DNA of 34,141 nt, from contig JAMOMK010000084.1 of NCBI GenBank assembly GCA_027067055.1, forward strand, positions 1 through 34,141, read 5' to 3'. The DNA is from Lysobacterales bacterium. GTDB taxonomy: Bacteria; Pseudomonadota; Gammaproteobacteria; Xanthomonadales; Marinicellaceae. Below, in pieces: positions 26,276 to 33,818 of this stretch. Below the pieces are notes generated by a model. It was not told the DNA's origin and did no database searches. It was given only the letters and a program-made list of their open reading frames with translations. The position numbers were made by a program, and so were the translations under genes. How positions within the stretch are numbered: position 1 is the stretch's first letter; each line of letters opens with the position of its first letter.

Positions 26276-27298
26276 CTAAATAAGTTGCATTTTTATCATT
26301 TTTTCAGCAATTTGAACACTATTCAATGCTGCACCTTTACGAATATTATCCGATACCACCCAAAGATTAATTCCATTTTTAATAGAAATATCTTTTCTTA
26401 TCCTACCTACAAAAACCGCATCTTTGCCCGAACAATGAGATTTTGGAGTAGGAAATTCTAAATTTGCAGTATCATCTACTATTTCTATTCCATCTGCCTT
26501 TGATAAAAGTTGTTTGACTTCTTCAACTGATATGGGCTTTTTAGTTTCGATGTGGACTGCTTCAGAGTGACCATAAAAAACAGGTACGCGCACACACGTC
26601 GGATTAACCATTATATTTTTATCTAACATTTTTTGCGTTTCCCATACCATTTTCATTTCTTCACGCGTGTAACCGTTTTCTTGTAATGTATCAATTTGTG
26701 GAATCACATTAAAAGCAATTTCTTGTGAAAAAACATTTGTCTCCGCTTTTTGAAAGGCTAATAAGGCAGCTGTTTGCTTGCCCAATTCTTCAATTCCTGA
26801 CAGTCCTGCGCCTGAAACAGCTTGATAAGTTGCCACATTCACTCGTGTGATTTCAAATGCTTTATGAATAGGAGCCAATGCTACTAACATTTGAATGGTT
26901 GAACAGTTTGGATTGGCTATGATGTTTCGCGGCTTAAAATTATGCAAATCTTCAGGGTTGACTTCAGGAACAACTAACGGAATATCATCATCTCTTCTAA
27001 AGTGTGAGGTATTATCAATAACAATACAACCAGTTTTACCTGCAATTGGGGCATATTTTTCAGAAATCGAACCACCTGCAGAAAACAGAGCAATATCAAC
27101 TGTTGAGAAATCAAATTCAGCTAAATCTTCAACTTTTAATGTGCGTGATCCAAATTGAACCGTTTTGTGAATACTGCGACTACTAGCAAGTGCATAAATT
27201 TTGTCAATTGGGAATTTGCGCTCCTTTAAGATAGACAGCATCACTTCTCCAACTGCACCAGTTGCTCCAACAACGGCAACATTATATTTCTTTGTCAT
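26276..27298 (-). CDS. asd: Aspartate-semialdehyde dehydrogenase
   Basis: Asd reduces aspartyl phosphate to aspartate semialdehyde, the branch point to lysine, diaminopimelate, methionine and threonine. The 340-residue protein has the NADP loop [12 protein letters not shown] at the N-terminus, active-site Cys132 in NPNCSTIQM, and [11 protein letters not shown]. The frame is open further upstream to 27346, but the ATG at 27298 overlaps the aroC stop by 4 bases (ATGA) and begins at the expected family start. The upstream extension crosses an 8-bp repeat shared with aroC and is not family-like. Confidence 0.96.
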   Translation of the reverse strand: MTKKYNVAVVGATGAVGEVMLSILKERKFPIDKIYALASSRSIHKTVQFGSRTLKVEDLAEFDFSTVDIALFSAGGSISEKYAPIAGKTGCIVIDNTSHFRRDDDIPLVVPEVNPEDLHNFKPRNIIANPNCSTIQMLVALAPIHKAFEITRVNVATYQAVSGAGLSGIEELGKQTAALLAFQKAETNVFSQEIAFNVIPQIDTLQENGYTREEMKMVWETQKMLDKNIMVNPTCVRVPVFYGHSEAVHIETKKPISVEEVKQLLSKADGIEIVDDTANLEFPTPKSHCSGKDAVFVGRIRKDISIKNGINLWVVSDNIRKGAALNSVQIAEKMIKMQLI

Positions 27299-28395
27299 TC
27301 TTTTATTTCTCTTTTTTGTAGTTTTGTAGTTTTGTAGTTTCCACATAATGCGTTATTTCTCAAGACATGATCCATTAGCACTAATGCCAACATGGATTCA
27401 ACGATAGGAACCGCACGAATACCAACGCAAGGATCATGCCTTCCTTTTGTCACAACAGTAGCATTATTTCCATATTTATCAATAGATTGCGCCGGGAGTC
27501 TCAATGAAGAAGTCGGCTTAAAAGCCACCTGTGCTAACACGTCTTGTCCAGAACTAATTCCACCTAAAATACCGCCTGCATGATTGGATTGAAAAATTCC
27601 ATCAATGATTTCATCTCGATGAAATGACCCAAATTGTTCTACACTTTCAAATCCCGCACCGATTTCGACACCTTTAGCCGCATTAATACTCATCATAGCA
27701 GTGGCAATGTCCGCATCAAGTTTTCCATAGACTGGTTCACCTAAACCTACGGGTACATTGATTGCTTGAACTGCTATGTTAGCGCCCACAGAATCTCCTG
27801 CTTTTCGCAGTGCATCCATATAAGACTCTAATTCTGTGACTTGTGTATCATTTGCACAAAAAAATGGGTTGCTATCACAAAGTGACAAATCTATTTTATT
27901 AACCTTAATTTTGCCTAATTGAGAAAGCCAAGCTTTTACTTCTATGTTGAAATGTTGTTTTAACCATTTTTTTGCCAAAGCACCTGCGGCAACACGCATA
28001 GTAGTTTCTCGTGCGGAGGAACGCCCTCCTCCACGATAATCCCTAATGCCAAATTTATGCCAATAAGTGTAATCGGCATGACCAGGGCGGAATTGATCTT
28101 TGATATTGGTGTAATCCTTAGAACGTGCATCTGTATTATCAATCAGCAAGGTAATTGGCATCCCTGTTGTTGTGTTTTCGAAAACACCTGAGACAATTTT
28201 AACGTCATCTTTTTCTTTTCTTTGAGATGTATGACGAGATTTACCTGTTGCACGGCGGCGTAGTTCAACTTTAATTTCTTCCTCACAAATTTCCATGCCA
28301 GCAGGAAAACCATCAATTACACAACCAATCGTCGGTCCATGACTCTCACCAAAAGTCGTAATTGTTAATAGCTTACCAAATGAATTAAATGACAT
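27295..28395 (-). CDS. aroC: Chorismate synthase
   Basis: AroC makes chorismate, the precursor of tryptophan and folate, which connects it to the trp and folC genes in this window. The 366-residue protein has the signatures [43 protein letters not shown] and the FMN-binding [12 protein letters not shown]. The conserved core ends at [14 protein letters not shown]. The last residues ([13 protein letters not shown]) are encoded by an 8-bp triple repeat and are not family-conserved, so they may be a replaced or variable tail. The stop overlaps the asd start by 4 bases. Confidence 0.96.
   Translation of the reverse strand: MSFNSFGKLLTITTFGESHGPTIGCVIDGFPAGMEICEEEIKVELRRRATGKSRHTSQRKEKDDVKIVSGVFENTTTGMPITLLIDNTDARSKDYTNIKDQFRPGHADYTYWHKFGIRDYRGGGRSSARETTMRVAAGALAKKWLKQHFNIEVKAWLSQLGKIKVNKIDLSLCDSNPFFCANDTQVTELESYMDALRKAGDSVGANIAVQAINVPVGLGEPVYGKLDADIATAMMSINAAKGVEIGAGFESVEQFGSFHRDEIIDGIFQSNHAGGILGGISSGQDVLAQVAFKPTSSLRLPAQSIDKYGNNATVVTKGRHDPCVGIRAVPIVESMLALVLMDHVLRNNALCGNYKTTKLQKREIKE
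27314..27337. repeat. Triple 8-bp tandem repeat at the aroC 3' end
   Basis: Three exact TTTTGTAG units (CTACAAAA on the coding strand) lie in the last codons of aroC, 16 bases before the asd ATG. Because the unit is not a multiple of three, copy-number change alters the frame. Loss of one unit would join aroC in frame to asd; gain of one would end aroC at an earlier TAA. Confidence 0.9.
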
Positions 28396-28490
28396 TTTAT
28401 GTTTATCACTGTAGATTTATTAAGGTTGGGATTGTAACAATGTTTTTTAGAAAACACCTAAAGACTTTTTAAGGAAACTCTGAAAAATAG

Positions 28491-28510
28491 AAAAACTCAG
28501 GCTTGCTGAG
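28491..28510 (-). terminator. Intrinsic terminator after the small exported protein gene
   Basis: On the minus strand CTCAG-CAAGC-CTGAG is followed by TTTTTCTATTTTT. The 5-bp stem with a T run lies 46 bases past the stop of the gene at 28556-28867 and before aroC. Confidence 0.6.
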
Positions 28511-28555
28511 GGTTCTCTTTTTATCTGGCTCCCTTAGGGATAAATGCGTTTATTG

Positions 28556-28867
28556 CTATTTCATGGCTTTTTTCCCATCCCATTTTTTTTGTCCATGCAT
28601 TTGTTTCCCAATATTTCTATGCCTGTCAATTCCTTTATAATCAACTTCATCTTGAATCGCTGCTTTAGTGCCATTCCACTTGAGTTCTTTATCTATATCA
28701 CTAAAACGCCACGCACCCTTAAAGTTTGACCCTATTTCATTATGAGAAAACTTAAATGCTCCTAAATCAATTTTTCCAAAAGAACTTACCCATTGACCTT
28801 TCCAATGTGTGGCATACGATGTTTGCAAATAAAATAGAACCATTAATACTACTAAATATTTCTTCAT
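28556..28867 (-). CDS. Small exported protein of unknown function
   Basis: A 103-residue protein that I do not recognise. A clear signal peptide (MKKYLVVLMVLFYLQTSYA) is followed by a Trp-, Lys- and Gly-rich mature part (WKGQW, FKGAWRFSD, KKWDGKK), probably small, basic and periplasmic. There is no lipobox cysteine and no known motif. The ATG at 28867 is preferred over 28879 because GGAAAA lies 5-8 bases upstream and the signal peptide then starts with MKK. It stands between prmB and aroC, which are often neighbours in related bacteria, and is followed by a terminator. Confidence 0.7.
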   Translation of the reverse strand: MKKYLVVLMVLFYLQTSYATHWKGQWVSSFGKIDLGAFKFSHNEIGSNFKGAWRFSDIDKELKWNGTKAAIQDEVDYKGIDRHRNIGKQMHGQKKWDGKKAMK

Positions 28868-28953
28868 GAATTTTTCCATATTAGGATTTTGGACAACATT
28901 ATTTTTAGTAAAGTCAATATACTACCACGATTAAAAGTTAAGATTTAACAAAT

Positions 28954-29862
28954 TTATAAAATCTTGCCTTTTGACAAGAATTTTTCAAATTCACCTGAAT
29001 AACTGATCAGCTGCTCTTTACTCAACACACAAACTCCCTCTCCACCGTTTTCAAAATCAACCCACTCAAAATCTATTGCAGGAAATGCATCGTCTAACAA
29101 TTCATCTGTATAACCCACCTCCAGAAATAAATAACCTCTGTCATTTAAATGCATAGGAGCTTGTAGCATTATTTGAACGGGTATTTGCAACCCATCTTGT
29201 GGCGTGGTTAAACCAAGTTTTGGTTCTTTTTTATATTCTTGTGGTAATTCTTGGTATTCACTTTCACTCACATAAGGAGGGTTAGTGACGATTAAATCAT
29301 AACGACTTGTTAGATTTTCAAATAAATCAGACTGTATAGCCCTTACATTGTCATTGCATAAGTGCAAATCAATATTAGTTTGCGCTAATTCTATTGCTTC
29401 TTGTGAAATATCAGAAACATCTACTTGAATGTGTGGATTATATTTTGCTAGCGCAATACCTATACAACCACTGCCTGTACACAAATCTAAAGAAGTTTTT
29501 ACCTGTTCAATATTAAACCATGATTGAAATTTATTGAGTATTAATTCAGCAATAGGAGAGCGTGGCACTAAAGCCCGTTCATCAGACTTAAAAACCAAAC
29601 CTGCAAATGACACCTCTCCAATAATATAAGCCATCGGTTTCAACTCGTGCAAACGTCGTGTGATTAACTGTTGCGCAGCCATTATTACCTCACTTGAAAT
29701 TTCTTGCTCGCCAGAACTAAGAATCCCTTCAACAGATTGATTCAAAACATGCATCAACACCATCATTGCTTCATCTTGCGCATCAAAGACCCCATGCCCA
29801 AAGAATAAACGCTCGTCACTTAGCGCTTCTGTTAATTGAATAAATAATTGTTCCTTAGTCAT
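28954..29862 (-). CDS. prmB: PrmB, ribosomal protein uL3 N5-glutamine methyltransferase
   Basis: PrmB (HemK family) methylates a glutamine of ribosomal protein uL3 (L3) with S-adenosylmethionine. The SAM motif DLCTGSGCIGIALA (about 126-139) and the glutamine-binding NPPY (194-197) are intact; RALVPRSPIAELI is typical of PrmB rather than PrmC. It ends with FENGGEGVCVLSKEQL, also conserved. The frame opens at 29904, with ATGs at 29877 and 29862. The last, giving 302 residues, fits the family start best, but ribosome-binding sites are weak for all, so the start is uncertain. It is divergent from the SCO1 gene. Confidence 0.93.
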   Translation of the reverse strand: MTKEQLFIQLTEALSDERLFFGHGVFDAQDEAMMVLMHVLNQSVEGILSSGEQEISSEVIMAAQQLITRRLHELKPMAYIIGEVSFAGLVFKSDERALVPRSPIAELILNKFQSWFNIEQVKTSLDLCTGSGCIGIALAKYNPHIQVDVSDISQEAIELAQTNIDLHLCNDNVRAIQSDLFENLTSRYDLIVTNPPYVSESEYQELPQEYKKEPKLGLTTPQDGLQIPVQIMLQAPMHLNDRGYLFLEVGYTDELLDDAFPAIDFEWVDFENGGEGVCVLSKEQLISYSGEFEKFLSKGKIL

Positions 29863-29959
29863 TAAGTGCTTCGTCATGGTTAAATAAGTGCAAAAGGCAT
29901 GCATGTGCTTATAAAAACACGTACAATGCCTCTTGTTTTAACTTAAGTCAACAATTTTC

Positions 29960-30592
29960 ATGGGCACCAATAAAAATCTAATCATGCTTGTTATTCTAGC
30001 CATCGCTGGAATTGCAGGCTATATGGCATCAAAAGCATTTTACCAAAAGGAGAGTCAATCCTTTGATTTTCAATCATTACTTTTGTATCCAGAACAAAAA
30101 TCTTTTGCCGGCTTTACTCTTATTGACAAAAACAAACAAAAGATCACCAACGACTCATTCAAAGATGGTTGGACTTTACTGTTCTTTGGTTATACACACT
30201 GTCCAGATGTTTGTCCAACCACATTGTCAGAATTACAAAAGGCCTTTAAAATTCTCGAAAATAACAAGCTAAAGTCAATGCCGAAAGTTTTATTCGTATC
30301 GGTTGACTCACAAAGAGACACACCAGATTTACTAAAAGACTACATTCACTTTTTCAACAAAGACTTTAATGCTGCCACTGCTGATAAAGGCAACATACTA
30401 TCCATTGCTTCGCAAATTGGTGTCGCCTATCACATTGGAGACCATAAAGAAGGTGATTTAAACTACGATGTTGACCATACCGCTGCGATATTTTTGGTCA
30501 ATCCTGATGCTAAATTATATGGAATATTCCGCTCACCGCATGAGGCTGACAAAATTGCTTTAGATTTAACTTCTCTTATCGGTACGAATTAA
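29960..30592 (+). CDS. SCO1/SenC/PrrC-family copper chaperone
   Basis: SCO proteins deliver copper to the CuA site of cytochrome c oxidase or act as thiol reductases outside the membrane. This 210-residue protein has one N-terminal membrane anchor (about residues 7-26), then a thioredoxin fold with the copper-binding CPDVC motif (Cys81, Cys85) and the distal His173 in DVDHTAAIFLV. All three copper ligands are present. The psd start overlaps its stop codon by one base, so the two genes are co-transcribed. No oxidase genes are in the window. Confidence 0.93.
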   Translation: MGTNKNLIMLVILAIAGIAGYMASKAFYQKESQSFDFQSLLLYPEQKSFAGFTLIDKNKQKITNDSFKDGWTLLFFGYTHCPDVCPTTLSELQKAFKILENNKLKSMPKVLFVSVDSQRDTPDLLKDYIHFFNKDFNAATADKGNILSIASQIGVAYHIGDHKEGDLNYDVDHTAAIFLVNPDAKLYGIFRSPHEADKIALDLTSLIGTN

Positions 30593-31443
30593 TGAAAACC
30601 AAGATTTACACATTTATCCAATACATCTTACCGCATAAACTCTTATCCCGTTTAGTTAATAAACTCATGCGAGTCAAAGTTAAATGGATAAAAAACTTTA
30701 TCATCAAACGCATTGCTAAAAGTTATAAAGTTAATATGAATGAAGCCTATTCAAGCAATCTGGATGATTACCCTCACTTCAATGCTTTTTTTACTCGTCA
30801 ACTCAAAGCAGGAGTTAGACCAATAGACAATAGCAAAGATGTCATTATTTCCCCTGTTGATGGTGCAATTAGTCAATGTGGAGATATCAACCAAGGTAGA
30901 ATTTTTCAAGCTAAAGGTTTTGAATTTAGTGTGCAAGAATTATTAGCCTGCGACAAAAATACAGCTGACTTTTACCAAGATGGAAAATTTGCAACCATCT
31001 ACCTATCACCAAAAGATTACCACCGCATGCATGCTCCTGTTGACTGCACAGTCACAAAAACAGTTCATGTACCAGGGCGTCTATTTAGCGTCGCAAAATG
31101 GACAGCAGAAAATATTCCGCGATTATTTGCTCGTAACGAACGCTTAGTCTGCTACCTAGATACAGAATTTGGACAAGTAGCCTATATCTTGGTTGGTGCA
31201 ATAATGGTATCAAGTATGGAAACAGTTTTTAATGGTCTTGTCACACCTCCTTATGCCAAGCAAGTTACAGATGTTCCTCTTGTTGGAAAGACAACACTCA
31301 ACAAAGGTGATGAGGTGGGACGCTTTAACATGGGTTCTACAGTCATTTTACTCTTTCCGCCTGGTGCTGTCGCTTTAGAAAACAGTTTAACTGAAAACAA
31401 AGCAGTGAAATTGGGTGAAAAAATTGCAACAATATTGCAGTAA
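30592..31443 (+). CDS. psd: Phosphatidylserine decarboxylase proenzyme
   Basis: Psd converts phosphatidylserine to phosphatidylethanolamine at the inner membrane. The 283-residue proenzyme should cleave itself between Gly248 and Ser249 in the motif FNMGSTVI, giving the pyruvoyl cofactor. The charge-relay residues Asp90 (SPVDG) and His144 (KDYHRMHAP) are present, as expected for the self-processing serine-protease-like triad. It begins in the TAATG overlap with the SCO1 stop. Length and motifs are normal for the bacterial type I enzyme. Confidence 0.97.
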   Translation: MKTKIYTFIQYILPHKLLSRLVNKLMRVKVKWIKNFIIKRIAKSYKVNMNEAYSSNLDDYPHFNAFFTRQLKAGVRPIDNSKDVIISPVDGAISQCGDINQGRIFQAKGFEFSVQELLACDKNTADFYQDGKFATIYLSPKDYHRMHAPVDCTVTKTVHVPGRLFSVAKWTAENIPRLFARNERLVCYLDTEFGQVAYILVGAIMVSSMETVFNGLVTPPYAKQVTDVPLVGKTTLNKGDEVGRFNMGSTVILLFPPGAVALENSLTENKAVKLGEKIATILQ

Positions 31444-31493
31444 TAATAGTTTTCCTGTTGTCCTATAGCTTACAAACAAAAATCAACAAATTT

Positions 31494-32222
31494 ATGAAGT
31501 ATTTAACCTTAATAATAATTCTTGCATTTAATGCCAGCGCTCAAATAACCTTTTCTCAAAATCCAAACGATTTTTCTACTAAAGGTTTAGAAAAAATTGA
31601 GGCACCAACTTTAACCAGTTTTGAGCAAGCTGCTCAATGGGCAGATTTAGTTGCTATTGCTCAAGTGGATGATATTGAATATAAAAAGGTTCGCAACCTT
31701 AATGCAGAGGGATATGCTTATTTGAATATCCGTGTCGCTTATAAAGGAGCAATACATGACGAATCAATTGCAGTTGTAGCCAAGGGCTTTGATGATAACA
31801 TCTGTTATTACCCTGACCGCAGTAACGAAGGTGAACGGTTTCTTGTCTTTTTAAAGAAAGCACCTGATGAAAAAAGCAATGTTTACTATGGATTTAAACC
31901 ATATTGCCAAATGCAAATACTTTTATCTGATATAGGACAGTATATATTACGCACACCTATTGATGACAACATATTTCCAATTGACAGTGAACTCATTGAA
32001 CCACAGAATTTTAATGATCCCCACGCACAATTTGATACGACACTATGGACTAGTACCAAACGCGATAAGTATGCCAGTCAATACCAGTGTGAAGTTATAG
32101 AAAGCGAAGACACTCTTCAGCGTTATTATCACCTGCGTTACACACAAGGCGTGCCAATTTATAAAATAAGACCCTTATTAAAACTCAAACACATGCCTCG
32201 AATCACATCCAAACAAAAATAA
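31494..32222 (+). CDS. Exported protein of unknown function
   Basis: I do not recognise a named family. The ATG at 31494 gives 242 residues beginning with a signal peptide (MKYLTLIIILAFNASAQ); the TTG at 31458 also opens the frame but would bury the signal sequence. The mature part contains FEQAAQWADLVAIAQVDD, YLNIRVAYKGAIH and EGERFLVFLKK. That pattern of ADLV, KG and GE-LVFL is seen in assorted secreted beta-rich proteins. Four cysteines (in DNICYY, KPYCQ and YQCEV plus one absent partner) are not arranged in a known motif; I count three with certainty. It follows psd after 50 bases on the same strand and converges on the DUF5706 gene. Confidence 0.7.
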   Translation: MKYLTLIIILAFNASAQITFSQNPNDFSTKGLEKIEAPTLTSFEQAAQWADLVAIAQVDDIEYKKVRNLNAEGYAYLNIRVAYKGAIHDESIAVVAKGFDDNICYYPDRSNEGERFLVFLKKAPDEKSNVYYGFKPYCQMQILLSDIGQYILRTPIDDNIFPIDSELIEPQNFNDPHAQFDTTLWTSTKRDKYASQYQCEVIESEDTLQRYYHLRYTQGVPIYKIRPLLKLKHMPRITSKQK

Positions 32223-32234
32223 ATGGTTTGTAAA

Positions 32235-32762
32235 TCAATTATTTTCAAAATAAATTAAAAGCCATAGTGACACAGGAGCAACTAATGAAAGCATAGCAAA
32301 AATATATGCTAGCCTTAACAGTTTGTATTTACGTTTTAAAATAACACCAATTTGATACAAATCTTTAAGCATTAATCGACGTGCTTTTTCACTATCATTT
32401 ATTTCACTTAGCATAAAATCCACATAATCTTTTTCAGAAAAATGGGTAAAAAAACCAAAAAACAAAGGGTTAGGCATACGCTCAATTTTTGATTGGTCTT
32501 GCCCTTTAATATTACGAGGCACCAATACAAAAACAGTCAACACTAATGGCAATATACCCAACACTACAAATGTTGCTAATGGAACCATCACCTGATCGCT
32601 ATACTCTGCTAATGTTAATAACCGTGAAAACACCATAGTATACATCAATATCAAAGCACCAATTAATATGTTCGCCTTTTGATCAGCCATTGAGTTGAGT
32701 TGTGTTTGATTTTGATGTGCTGTTCTTAATGTTTGAATGACATCCTGATTGTTAGTGTTCAT
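32235..32762 (-). CDS. Pycsar-effector-like (DUF5706) transmembrane protein
   Basis: A 175-residue membrane protein matching the DUF5706/Pycsar effector pattern: an N-terminal helix ending in the ADQKANIL motif (26-33), two adjacent membrane helices (about 31-51 and 57-81), and a cytoplasmic loop with NPLFFGFF (98-105). A DLYQIGVILKRKYKLLRLAY segment follows, leading into a third helix (about 150-171). In Pycsar defence, such proteins respond to cCMP or cUMP and disrupt the membrane. No PycC cyclase is visible within the window, so this is an orphan and its defence role is unproven; family members are also common outside defence loci. An extended -10 promoter lies upstream. Confidence 0.75.
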   Translation of the reverse strand: MNTNNQDVIQTLRTAHQNQTQLNSMADQKANILIGALILMYTMVFSRLLTLAEYSDQVMVPLATFVVLGILPLVLTVFVLVPRNIKGQDQSKIERMPNPLFFGFFTHFSEKDYVDFMLSEINDSEKARRLMLKDLYQIGVILKRKYKLLRLAYIFAMLSLVAPVSLWLLIYFENN

Positions 32763-32796
32763 AAAATTCTATTTATCCAAAATATAAGTTTCACAA

Positions 32797-32805
32797 AGTA
32801 TAACA
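32797..32805 (-). promoter_or_regulatory. Extended -10 promoter of the DUF5706 gene
   Basis: On the minus strand TGT-TATACT forms an extended -10, with transcription starting about 29 bases before the ATG at 32762. The surrounding ATGTTATACTT is identical to the gyrA promoter region. Confidence 0.45.
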
Positions 32806-32880
32806 TTACTTTTTAGAATCGCCCTACCTAAAAATATATTTTTTATTACTCATCAAGCTAATTTCCATTACAATGGTAAA

Positions 32881-33522
32881 ATGAACAAACTAAACATCAA
32901 AAACCTTACCCTGTTTTTCTTTTGGCAATACATTGTTACCACGCTTATATTGATGGCTTTATACACTGGTGGTAATCGCTACGCACCTGAGTTAACGTAT
33001 TTTGTATTGGATCAGAACTATTTGAGTGACTTAGGGAGAACCATCAATTTTGCAGGCAAACAAAACTCTTATTCAATTTTTTATGCAATTACCTTATCCT
33101 TGGTTGGGATTGGGATATTCTTATTCTTTTTACAAGTTACGCGTACAATAAACAACAAATTCAAACACTTAGTAATTTTATTAGCATTAATATCATCACT
33201 GAGTTATATCGGCATTGCGTTATATCCTGTTGATCAAGATATTGCAACCCATGTGAAATTTGGTCGTATCGCTTTTTTTAGCTTCTTTTTTACTTCAGTT
33301 ATATTCCATATATTAATTGATAAGAAAAAACACCCAAAATCTAATAAACTTCTGTTCGTATTAAATAGTTTACTATTTGGGTATTTAGTCTTGATGCTGT
33401 TTGGACCTTCTTCTTCTCAAGGCGTCTGGGCATTGCAATTAAAGACAATTGCACAAAAAATGATGGTTTATAGTCAACTTTTTTTATGTCTACTAATTTT
33501 TAAAGACATTAATTCGAAATAA
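32881..33522 (+). CDS. DUF998-like integral membrane protein
   Basis: A 213-residue hydrophobic protein with about six membrane helices. The first periplasmic loop has YLSDLGRTINFAGKQN and a later loop has ALYPVDQDIATHVKFG. The SDLG and YP-D-H signatures fit the DUF998 group, whose function is unknown. It is divergent from the DUF5706 gene (118 bases between starts), and its stop region overlaps the recX remnant on the other strand by 14 bases. A TACAAT at 32869-32874 sits so close to the ATG that, if used as -10, the mRNA would be leaderless. Confidence 0.65.
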   Translation: MNKLNIKNLTLFFFWQYIVTTLILMALYTGGNRYAPELTYFVLDQNYLSDLGRTINFAGKQNSYSIFYAITLSLVGIGIFLFFLQVTRTINNKFKHLVILLALISSLSYIGIALYPVDQDIATHVKFGRIAFFSFFFTSVIFHILIDKKKHPKSNKLLFVLNSLLFGYLVLMLFGPSSSQGVWALQLKTIAQKMMVYSQLFLCLLIFKDINSK

Positions 33523-33688
33523 CCAATCGAATCAACTCCATTGGAAAACCACGTTGGTACAAATAGTTTTGGCGTTTGGCTTTGCCTTTAAATTTTTTCT
33601 GATAAACCCTTTGTACAACCTCGTCAAAGTCTAGTTCTTCTTGATTCATGACATCATTTGAAAAGATCAGTAAAAGATCATGGTCAAA
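33509..33688 (-). pseudogene. recX: recX remnant (C-terminal part)
   Basis: The minus strand is open from 33688 to a TAA at 33511-33509, with an ATG at 33649 (46 codons). The end reads VVQRVYQKKFKGKAKRQ followed by NYLYQRGFPMELIRLVIS. This is the third-domain pattern of RecX (KKF...KAK...L..RGF...I), the regulator of RecA; the preceding LDFDE fits the usual D-W/F-E helix start. Normal RecX is about 150 residues, so at least the first half is missing. Upstream in another frame (33684-33818) is GLFRDKDFA, which resembles RecX domain 2, so a frameshift may separate two pieces. A short expressed protein from 33649 cannot be excluded. Confidence 0.55.
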
Positions 33689-33818
33689 TCACTTGTCTAG
33701 CAACTTTACTTATAATCCTGTCAATTAATTTTGCAAAATCCTTATCTCTAAACAGCCCAATTGATATTTCAGTGGCAATAAAATTTGTAACTATTAAACG
33801 ACAAGTAGACAGGCACTC
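33684..33818 (-). pseudogene. Short open frame, possible earlier part of the recX remnant
   Basis: A 44-codon minus-strand frame bounded by TAG (33821-33819) and TGA (33686-33684), lacking an ATG start. It reads IVTNFIATEISIGLFRD and then KDFAKLIDRIISKVARQVI. GLFRDKDFA resembles the G-L-x-D-x-x-F-A motif of the second RecX helix repeat, and it ends where the recX-like frame at 33509-33688 begins, one frame away. The beginning of this frame may already lie in the intron 3' region. The assignment is tentative. Confidence 0.3.

Noticed and set aside
32235-33522. A complete Pycsar or other defence system at the DUF5706/DUF998 locus
   Set aside because: No cyclase, nuclease or other defence enzyme is encoded nearby; only an effector-like membrane protein is present.
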